A stretch of DNA of 64,000 nt, from positions 1,183,016-1,247,015 of the forward strand of contig VLTH01000002.1 of the NCBI GenBank assembly GCA_008125075.1, given 5' to 3'. The position numbers and the translations under genes are program-made. This document shows, piece after piece, positions 8,776-16,700 of this stretch; position 1 is the first letter of the stretch, and the number at the start of each line of letters is the position of its first letter. The notes beneath the pieces are model-generated. The model made no database searches and had not been told where the DNA came from. It was given only the letters and a program-made list of their open reading frames with translations. This DNA is from Acetivibrio alkalicellulosi (lineage in GTDB: Bacteria > Bacillota > Clostridia > Acetivibrionales > Acetivibrionaceae).

Positions 8776-8906
8776 GCAACACAAAATAAGCTATAGGAAA
8801 AAGGAAAAAAGTTAAATCTATAAAGCTATTTCTTATATCTTATATCTACTCAAAAATAAATTTTGGGATTTTGGATAATCAAGCCTAAAACAATAACATT
8901 TACGTA

Positions 8907-8938
8907 AAGATCCCTACTCATTGATAAGTAGGGATCTT
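8907..8938 (-). terminator. Hairpin terminator
   Basis: The stem AAGATCCCTACT / AGTAGGGATCTT is perfect over 12 bp. It lies about 170 bp downstream of the broken DUF3825 gene on that gene's strand and may be its terminator. Confidence 0.5.
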
Positions 8939-9109
8939 ATATAAATCTTTAATCTTTTAAAACAATCTTTTTAATAAGTTTAATCTTTTCATTGTTCTGA
9001 AAAAGTCTCTAATGAATCTGTATCTTTTTTTGCACTATAATCTTTGAATGAACAAAAAAATCTCTTAAATAAATTATATACCAATTGATATGTTTTATGC
9101 AACATTTTT

Positions 9110-9402
9110 TTAAATATTTGTTATCCAATCAGCGTCAGGTGTTACAATTCGCCTTGAATTCATATAATCCCAATCTAATGGAAGTACAGTTTTTGCTAAA
9201 TAAGCATTGCCCTCTTTGGAGACAACTAACGCTAAAATAGCTTTATTTGTATTATCAAAACATAGCGGTAGTAATAATTGTATTTTTGATTGGTTTATAG
9301 CTTTATCGGTATAAAATTGGGGAATTGCTATTTTATAATTTCTCCTGACTCTTTTTTCTGCTCTTTCAGTTGCTCGCTCTAACAAACTAATTAAAATATC
9401 TT
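9110..9402 (-). pseudogene. 5'-truncated DUF3825-domain gene
   Basis: About 95 C-terminal residues remain. They include KIAIPQFYTDKA, IQLLLPLCFDN, ALVVSKEGNAYLAKTVLPL and a final DADWI, which fit the end of DUF3825 proteins, sometimes seen beside nucleic-acid-related domains. The open frame continues upstream to position 9402 and then meets a stop inside the inverted repeat of the neighbouring element. The element has therefore removed or displaced the 5' part. No intact start codon is visible. Confidence 0.6.
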
Positions 9403-9452
9403 GTGGACTTCAAAAATTCAATCTGGCTAAAATATGAGCCGATATTTAACAA
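9403..9452 (+). repeat. Left 50-bp terminal inverted repeat
   Basis: Matches the reverse complement of 12327-12376 with about four mismatches, clustered around position 35 of the repeat. Confidence 0.85.
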
Positions 9453-9506
9453 ATCAAGCAAGTGGAACATATAAATTTATACTTTTAAAACAATAATAAC
9501 TTAATC

Positions 9507-9552
9507 AAAAAACAAGCACTTTGGTAATTAAAGCCAAGATGCTTGTTTTTTT
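9507..9552. terminator. Hairpin terminator at 3' end of the transposase gene
   Basis: AAACAAGC / GCTTGTTT stem with flanking A and T runs, 37 bp past the transposase stop (minus strand). Confidence 0.6.
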
Positions 9553-9588
9553 GCAACATAAAATAAGCTATTGAAAAAGCTGTAACTG

Positions 9589-10687
9589 TTAGGCAACTTT
9601 TTTGTAGCTGTGATAAAGACCTCCAAGAATTGGCTTTGAAACCAGTTTAGTATCTTCAACATTAGTTTTTAGAGGTTTTTCTGATAAAATTGGAGTTTGA
9701 CAATTAAGTCCTTGATGTGTTCTAACAGGATGATAATAATCTTCTAAATACTTTTTGAGTAAATACTCCAAATGCCTTTGATTAAATGGAATAACATGAT
9801 TTAATAACTCAAATCTCAATATACCTACTGCTCTCTCGCAAATTCCATTTTGTCTGGGTGATTTTATCCCTGTCCTTTTAGCCTTGATATTTGCATTAGA
9901 TAAAAACTCTTTAAATAACTTTGATGTAAAAGTAGGATCATTAGCGTGAATTAAATACTTTGGTTTTTCTCCAAAAGGAGTTGCTTCTCTTATTTGTTGT
10001 GCTACCCATGCCGAAGAAGGGGTAGTTTGTAACAACAAAGTGTTCAATCTTTCTTCTGTCATGGCTAATTATAATAAAGACATACAACACTTTTAAATAT
10101 AGAGTTGGAACAGTAAAAAAGTCCATAGCCCAAATTTCCTTACTGTGATTTTTAAGGAATGTTTTCCAAGATTGTTTTTGCTTTTCACTTGGTGGCTTTC
10201 TAACTTCTGGTATATACTTAGCAATTGTATTTGGAGAAGGAACATCAGTTATATTAAGGTCAACTAATCTTTCGTGTATCTTTTCAGGTGACAATAAAGG
10301 GTTTTCCTTATGTATACGTTTGATAAGCGCAATAGTTTTCCTTGAAATTTTAGGTCTACCACGTTTTTTAGACTTACGCATCCAGTGAAATTTAAAAGCT
10401 GTCTTATGCCAGCCAATAACAGTTTCAGGCTTAACAATAACCAAATCCTCTTTCCATTTTGAATAGAACTTTGAAAGTAAAACCCATAACTGACGGTATT
10501 CGGGTGTAACAGTTGGTTTAGGTATTTTTTTATCAATTACCTGTAGGTTAAAAAGCGATACCTGACTTCTAAGAGCCAATATTTCTGCATCTTTTTCTTC
10601 CTCAGACATAAATTTTATTAATATAAAACCAAGTAACATTTGTAACCATTGTTTCACATATAAATGAATACCTTTATAATCAAACAT
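9589..10687 (-). pseudogene. Integrase-core (rve) DDE transposase, frameshifted
   Basis: The ATG at 10687 follows a GGAGACG ribosome site. The first part (10687-~10029) encodes a basic HTH region (KKRGRPKISRKTIALIKRI, SPNTIAKYIPEV) and the first catalytic Asp in EIWAMDFFTVPTLY. After ISHDRRKIEHFVVT the frame breaks and resumes one base away as TTPSSAWVAQQIREATPFG, followed by the second Asp (IHANDPTF) and Glu (NGICERAVG). One extra A in ACAAACT near 10028 explains the break. The C-terminus GGLYHSYKKVA is typical of this family. This is either a pseudogene or a case of programmed frameshifting; I favour a pseudogene because no slippery run is visible. Confidence 0.85.
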
Positions 10688-10697
10688 TTTATCGTCT

Positions 10698-11354
10698 CCA
10701 ATAACATAATTTACTTTAAATATTGTAACTGCATGTATTACAGAAATCAAGAATTACAAATAATAATGTTGCAGTTTCTACTACCACATACAGGTAATCT
10801 CCAAAGGCTCAACAGTATCACATTTAAGAGACTATAAAACTGCTCTAACAGAAGGCTTCAAAGACACAATACATATTACTTTCAGAGATACTACAAACTG
10901 CTCCAACAGTAGCTTTCAGATGCTTATGTTTTACTTATAGTACAGACCAATGCCTTAAAGCTTCTAAAGCTATACATCAAAGCCTTTACATGCATTTTCT
11001 TACAATGGCTTGTTTTTCAAAATGTGCAATCTTTCCGCACTATATTTTTGAAAAACGCCTGTAGAAAAGCATAGTTTGGCTTATGTAAGCTTAGAAGTCT
11101 TGTTTGCGGTATCCTGTTTACTAATAAGCAAAACATAAGCATCTGAAAAGCTACTGTTGAGCAGTTTGTAGTATCTCTGAAAGTAATATGTTGTGCTTTT
11201 GAAGCCTTATGTTGAAGCAGCTTTGAAGTCTTTGAAAGTAATATTGTTGAGCCTTTGAGGATTACTGAAACTGGAAGTATAACTGCAAAGGTAATTATAA
11301 TTCTTGATTTTTGTGATACAGAAAATAACAATAGCTAACGTAATTATGTTATGG
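10698..11354. repeat. Imperfect palindrome of about 655 bp
   Basis: The two halves are inverted copies around a centre near 11032. The core hairpin is GTTTTTCAAAA (11012-11022) against TTTTGAAAAAC (11046-11056). Long arm stretches match well: for example CATATTACTTTCAGAGATAC near 10870-10895 reappears inverted near 11175-11200, and ATCAAGAATTA at 10746-10756 reappears inverted at 11297-11307. The arms also contain loose internal repeats of the type GGCTTCAAAG / ACTGCTC.AACAG. It starts just upstream of the transposase start. Transcripts of either strand could fold into one long hairpin. Confidence 0.8.
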
Positions 11355-11418
11355 TTTGATTTAATATTTAACTATAATTCTATACTTTTATAAATATTGG
11401 TTTTCATCTCTTAGAATA

Positions 11419-11787
11419 TTGAAGTATTCAGACCAACATGATAAAATAATTACAAAAATACCAATAGAAAGAGTGACAATTATGAATTCGTGGAGAAGAA
11501 ATAAAAGTTTTTGTGCATATTATGAAACACTAAATCATGGCATTGTTCAATTTTATATCATTTGTGCCGATGAAAACTTCGAAAATTTTAATGGCAATGA
11601 ATTTGTGAAATATATTATTTGTAAAGAGTTTAAAAATGATACATATCATAGTTATACAGGGAATGAGCATTCTCCAGAATGCGATTATAAATGTAATATC
11701 GAAATATCAAATGGAAAATGTCGGTATATTGTGAGGAATAAAAACAACGAAACAAAAGTTAGCACAATCCCATTATGCATAAGTTAG
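11419..11787 (+). CDS. Small hypothetical protein in the 3-kb unit
   Basis: The frame of up to 122 residues begins with TTG at 11419; an ATG at 11482 (101 residues) is the other choice. Neither has a strong ribosome site. The product is acidic to neutral, with several Tyr and Cys residues (FYIICADENFENF, SPECDYKCNIEI), and has no signal peptide or membrane segment. I do not recognise it. It lies beside the palindrome and may be a passenger gene or a remnant. Confidence 0.4.
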   Translation: MKYSDQHDKIITKIPIERVTIMNSWRRNKSFCAYYETLNHGIVQFYIICADENFENFNGNEFVKYIICKEFKNDTYHSYTGNEHSPECDYKCNIEISNGKCRYIVRNKNNETKVSTIPLCIS

Positions 11788-11926
11788 ATAATACTATTAT
11801 ATATCGGAAAAATATTCCTGTTTTCTTTTTTGTTTAAAACCTGATCCTAGAGTGATGTAGTAGCTTTAGTTGTTAATTTGCCTATTATTATGTAGAACTT
11901 GTTTTTGTCACCCCGACACTTCACTA

Positions 11927-12032
11927 TCACAACTATAAAAGCGAATTGAGGGGACTTACTGGATTAGATGTTCTTGAAAAGCTTCGAGCAGTTATTGATG
12001 TTGAAATTCCTGACATTAAATTGAAAGTATAA
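11927..12032 (+). pseudogene. Unassigned 3' gene fragment
   Basis: A short frame reads NYKSELRGLTGLDVLEKL and then VIDVEIPDIKLKV before a TAA. Codon use and the regular pattern look like the end of a real protein, but there is no start or body. It may be the tail of a lost transposase. I cannot name the family. Confidence 0.3.
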
Positions 12033-12121
12033 AAAATAGAAACATACATCTATAAGACTTTTTTCTATTCTTACGGTACTATTTTTCTTTACTAGACAAA
12101 AATTTATTTTTGAGTAAATAG

Positions 12122-12157
12122 AGAGCTGGAATATCCTCTAAAAGGGATTCCAGCTCT
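12122..12157. terminator. Strong hairpin terminator
   Basis: Stem AGAGCTGGAAT / ATTCCAGCTCT followed by T-rich sequence on the plus strand. A-rich sequence on the other side allows weaker action in reverse. Confidence 0.6.
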
Positions 12158-12186
12158 GTATTAATTTTTAGTTAATTGCTACATAT

Positions 12187-12434
12187 TGGTGCATATTTTA
12201 GCCCTATTGAATTTTTGAAGCTTACAACCAATTTTTTTAGGGCTAAAATTGCCACTTTTCAACCATGATGACAAATATTAGTTGGTATTTTAGCTCGATT
12301 GATTTTTTGAAGTTGACATACTTTATTTGTTAAATATTAGTGCATATTTTAGCCAGATTGAATTTTTGAAGTCCACAGCTAAAATTCCCACTTTTCAAAC
12401 ATGCCGACATTGATTTTTTGAAGTTGACAACACC
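12187..12434. repeat. Tandem array of nested insertion-element ends
   Basis: Two modules of roughly 110-135 bp (12187-12320 and 12327-12434) share the same order: a TTTTAGCC..ATTGAATTTTTGAAG end, a GCTAAAATT.CCACTTTTCAA segment, and a second end GATTTTTTGAAGTTGACA. The second module starts with the right inverted repeat of the 3-kb unit. The pattern suggests repeated insertion of related elements into each other's ends. Confidence 0.75.
12327..12376 (-). repeat. Right 50-bp terminal inverted repeat
   Basis: Inverted copy of 9403-9452, ending in GTCCAC. Confidence 0.85.
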
Positions 12435-12442
12435 ACAACACA

Positions 12443-13669
12443 TTAATTTTCCTTTTGCTCTTGCCAAATGTAATTATTGCTGTCAACACCTGTTTCAAAT
12501 TCTTTTTCTCTTGCTCTCCAACTAATATCAAAGTCAGTTAAGCTAAGTCTCATATCCTCACTTCCATCTTTTTTTATCCTATAAGTTTTACCAAGCCATT
12601 CAGATCTCACATAATAAATCCAATCATCTATTAAGTTAATATAATTAATAGTTGAATCATCTATTTTAGCTATTATAGTTTTACTACTTCCGTCCGTCTT
12701 TATCCTACATAAATAGTAATAATATTCACCTCCTAAAAATTCAATTTCAATATAATATATCCATTCATTTTCTACATTAATGTAAGATGATCTATTATTA
12801 TTCAACTTCATATTTTCACTACCATCTAATTTCATTTTATAAATACTTGACTCATCACCTTTATTAATATAATAAATCCAATTTCCTAATATATTAATTC
12901 CACTATCAATTTCTATATCACTACATATTTTTGTTTCACCTATACCATCTTTTTTTATTTTATAAATACTATTTTCAAATCTATTACTTTCTCCAGTATA
13001 ATCACTCGTTACATAATAAATCCATTCACCTTTAATGGAAAAGAAACTAGGTGAATTAGACAATACTATTTCTGAAAACTCGCTACTATCATTTTTCATT
13101 TTAAATATTTTATTTTCCTCGACATCGTGATTTGTATAATATAACCAATTGTCAATTATGCAAACATTTGATATGTCACCTTCGGCAAGCATTTCTATTT
13201 CGTTTCCATCAACTTTTATTTTATACAAATTTCTCTCTATATCAACAAAGTATATCCAATTATCAATTACGTTAATGTAATAAACCGCTTTACTTGTATA
13301 AATAAGCTCCTTTTTGCTAGCATCTTCCTTTATTCTTAATAAACCTTCTTCCGAAGATGAAAAATATATCCACTCTCCTTCTTTTGTAGCAATCCCATAA
13401 TTAGCTATATTACCATTTGAGTTTTCTAAATAATTAAAAACATCATCCTCAGATGATATATCTAAAGTATTTTTAGTTGTATAACCATCATTTACATGTG
13501 ACATATTATTATTTTCTTCTTGTTTTTTTTCTGTATTATAATTATTTTCTTTTTGACTTTTGATTATATCATTATTTATATTATTAGTACCATTTATATT
13601 TTCATATTCAGTTTTACAGCTAGTAGTAAATAACATTATCAATAATAATAAAATAGCTACTTTTTTCAT
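12443..13669 (-). CDS. DUF5050-like beta-propeller lipoprotein
   Basis: The 408-residue protein starts with a lipoprotein signal (MKKVAILLLLIMLFTTSC), so Cys is lipidated and the protein faces outwards from the membrane. After an Asn/Glu-rich linker come at least seven repeats of a W-I-Y-Y type (for example DNWIYFVDIERNLYKIKVDG, GEWIYYVTSDYTG, DDWIYYVRSEWLGKTYRIKKDGSE) that match DUF5050 propeller blades. The ATG at 13669 has a proper GGAGG spacing; the one at 13675 is too close. It lies 80 bp downstream of the giant RHS gene on the same strand, with no clear terminator between, so the two may be co-transcribed. A role as partner or immunity factor for the giant protein is only an inference. 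Confidence 0.8.
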   Translation of the reverse strand: MKKVAILLLLIMLFTTSCKTEYENINGTNNINNDIIKSQKENNYNTEKKQEENNNMSHVNDGYTTKNTLDISSEDDVFNYLENSNGNIANYGIATKEGEWIYFSSSEEGLLRIKEDASKKELIYTSKAVYYINVIDNWIYFVDIERNLYKIKVDGNEIEMLAEGDISNVCIIDNWLYYTNHDVEENKIFKMKNDSSEFSEIVLSNSPSFFSIKGEWIYYVTSDYTGESNRFENSIYKIKKDGIGETKICSDIEIDSGINILGNWIYYINKGDESSIYKMKLDGSENMKLNNNRSSYINVENEWIYYIEIEFLGGEYYYYLCRIKTDGSSKTIIAKIDDSTINYINLIDDWIYYVRSEWLGKTYRIKKDGSEDMRLSLTDFDISWRAREKEFETGVDSNNYIWQEQKEN

Positions 13670-13749
13670 AATCATTCCTCCAGTTATTTAGTAAAAAGGT
13701 CTACAGATACACATAATATTAATTAATATATATCTGTAAACCTATTACA

Positions 13750-16700
13750 TTATTTTTCTAAAACACGGATAACACTGCCTACTTGTCTTATACGTCCATT
13801 ATCAAGTATAGGAATTGATACAAGTTCTCCACCTACATACATTTGAGTACTTGGTCCACCATCTAAATTCAAGGCATATTTAACATCTAATTTTTCCATT
13901 AGTTCAGCTGACTCTTTTATTGTCAACCCTGTTCTCTGATATTCCGAAATTTTCTCACCATCTACTGCAACTATTACAAAAGAACCATCACCCCTATATC
14001 CCAGAATAGTTCTTGGGTTAGGGGCTTCTGAACCTATCTTATTACCACTTGTTTCACTTATCTTACCATCACGAATTAGTAATGTGCTTCCTGCTATTAT
14101 CCAATCATGCTGACTAGCTAGCCTTGTTATTTCATCTCGCTTACTCGTTTGTCCCTTATAATTTGTTGCTGTAACTAATTGTCTTGTAGTTCCATCACCT
14201 AATAATATTGTCTTTGCCATCAAAGTTGGATAATTTTGATAATCATAAGACTCCTGATTACCTTTAATCCATTTACCATCTACTGCAAAAATACCATAAG
14301 CTGGACTTCCAGAACCAAAAAATCCAGCATTAGCTTCTGCAACAAATTCTTTACTAGATGTTATTCCAATACCAAATGTTAATTTTTCAGTTCTAGGATT
14401 AGTAACAAAAATATGAACTTTTAACGTTTCTCCATTAACAGTATAATCAAAGTGATTATACCCTTTTATATATCTTAAATTTTCTAAAGAATTATCAGGA
14501 TAAACCCATTTATATACACCTGGTGCTACTTGTTTATGTACCTTACCACTATCAATAATACTCTTATGTGAGTCTAGCCATTCGGCTCTTACTTGCTCGC
14601 GAGTCTCTATTAATCTACTTTTATTATCCTGTTGTAACATATAATTTCGAGAATATTCTTTTCCACTCCAACTAGTCCAATTTACTTTATGTTTTTTCCA
14701 ATACTCACTTACATGCATTCCATCTACATAATAGTGACCTGTAGGATCATAATACCTAATGGGATTATTAGCACAATACGCATACAAATTCAAACTAAGC
14801 GGATCCCTCGGATCCCCTCTATATGTATCCTCCTGCAAAAACCTTGCAATCTTTGGATCATACATCCTTGCATTAAGGTAATACAGCTCTGTTTCCCTGT
14901 CATACTGATAGCCAGCATACATAATACTATTATTTATTGGTATTGATGTAGGACTTCCACTTGCAGTAAAGTATTTCTCATCGTCTATATTACCAAATGC
15001 ATCATAGTAATATGTAGCTCTTATTACTCCATTTGTATCAATCAAAGCTGTTACATCAGCATGACCATTATACATATAATATAAAGTTAGTCCATCAGCT
15101 TGTCTCATTAGTAGATTAGTGCCATATAAATTTCTATTCACCTTATCAGGCTGACCTGGTTTTGTAACTACCTCCAACACTACCTTATCGTACTCATACA
15201 AGTACATTGTCAAAGAAGACCCGTTAACTGATTTTGCTACTCTTAAGCCTTCACCATTATAAGTATTTACAACAGTTGTTCCATTAACATTAGTTTGAAT
15301 TAGTCTGTTCTTTTCATCATATGTATTTGTTGTTTTTATAATACCATTTTCTGTAACTATACACTGGTTACCGTTATCGTCATAAGTATATACAATTGTA
15401 TCTGTTATACTTCCCTCAACTTCTGTTGTTATTTTTTTTACGCGGTTCTGTTCGTTATTATCATAAGTATTAATTGTTGTTATACCATTATATACAATTG
15501 TTTCCGTTTCCCTGTTGCCTGATGCATCATAGGTGTACTCAGTAAACCTTCCACTAGGTTCAGTTACAGTTTCAAGTCTATTTAGGTAATCATAATCATA
15601 AAATGTTTTACCTTTATTAATACCATTTATATACTCTTCTTTTTCTTTTTGGTTACCTGCAGCATCATATTTATAAGTGTAGGTATCCATTATGGTTCCA
15701 TCTGACTTTTTATTGGTTAATTTGTAAAGCAGACCATCTCCATAATATTTATATTCCTGCCTTGATCCATCATGATACTCTATACTTTCTCTTTTTCCAT
15801 CTTCATAATAATTGTATGTTGTTGTATTTTGTGAACCTATATCCCCATCCTTTACAAGTTTCAGCCTTCCTACTCTGTCATATACCTTTGTTGTCTTTTT
15901 ACCTTTAGGATCTGTTGATACTTCTGCTAAATATCCTAACCCTTCGTTGTATATTATATCATAGTCAAATGTTATCTCGCCAATATTAGGTACAGTTTTT
16001 GATGTCACTCTTCCAAGTTCGTCATAAGCTCTTACAGTTGTTCCTGTATCATCGGCTATTGTAAGCTGATTTCCATTATCATCATATGTATATGAAATTG
16101 CAATATTTCCAACTGTCTCCTCTTTAAGTCTTCCGTGAATATCATACTCATATGTTGTAGTTTCTTCATTACGATCTGTACTTTCTCTTAAGCTTCCATC
16201 AGGATAGTACCTATAGGATACTGTTTTTTTAAGGTCATAGGTGTAGTTACCTTCTATTCCTGTCCTTCCTCCATGGTCACTTCTCATTATCAATAAATTA
16301 GCTGCATTGTAATCATAAGTAGTAGTATATCCTCTACCATCTGTCTGACTTGTCATATTTCCATTTACATCATATGTAAATGTGATTTCCTCGTCCTTAG
16401 CATTTATTACATATTCAAGTCTGTCAAATTCATCGTATACATATTTTGTCTGATTATTTTTACCATCTTCTTTAATCATTACATTTCCAGCAAGGTCATA
16501 CCTGGTAATTCCAGTGCTTCTTTCATAATACAAATTTTCCATTTCAGGATCAATTTCTACTAAAGGATCAATTGTCTTTGCAAGTCTGTCATTTTTGTCA
16601 TATTCATAGTCTGTCCGATTATTTAATGCATCATATGAATATATCTGTCTGTTGCTTTCATCATATATGATTTTTTCAATAGATACTTGATAAGCATCCT

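Larger units (their letters stand above)
8444..9109. other. Gene-free stretch made of insertion-element remnants and hairpins
   Basis: No credible coding frame is present. The stretch holds a degenerate element end near 8459-8485, a solo element end (8491-8692), a second copy of the associated hairpin (8730-8775) and a terminator (8907-8938). It appears to be a landing site for related insertion elements. Confidence 0.6.
9403..12376. mobile_element. Unit of about 3 kb bounded by 50-bp inverted repeats, with rve-type transposase
   Basis: The ends (9403-9452 and 12327-12376) are inverted copies that begin GTGGACTTCAAAAATTCAAT and differ at about four of 50 bases. Inside are a frameshifted integrase-core transposase, a long palindrome, a small unrecognised frame and a gene remnant. 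The flanking bases show no duplication, and more copies of the ends lie outside. The unit could be one decayed transposon or a patchwork of several insertions. Confidence 0.6.
11788..12442. other. Gene-poor stretch with remnant frame, terminator and nested element ends
   Basis: It contains an unassigned 3' gene fragment (11927-12032), a strong hairpin (12122-12157) and tandem copies of insertion-element ends (12187-12434). No intact gene is visible. Confidence 0.6.

Noticed and set aside
11017-11331. Minus-strand open frame of about 100 codons inside the palindrome
   Set aside because: It lies wholly within one arm of the 655-bp palindrome, has no ribosome site and no family pattern; the repeat explains it.
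8450-12434. Repeated short motifs that could suggest a CRISPR array
   Set aside because: Copies are irregular in length, spacing and orientation and are insertion-element ends; no spacer pattern or cas gene is present.
1-13700. Prophage or integrative element hypothesis for the accessory region
   Set aside because: No phage structural, integrase (tyrosine or serine type) or conjugation genes are visible; insertion elements and RHS cassettes explain the content.
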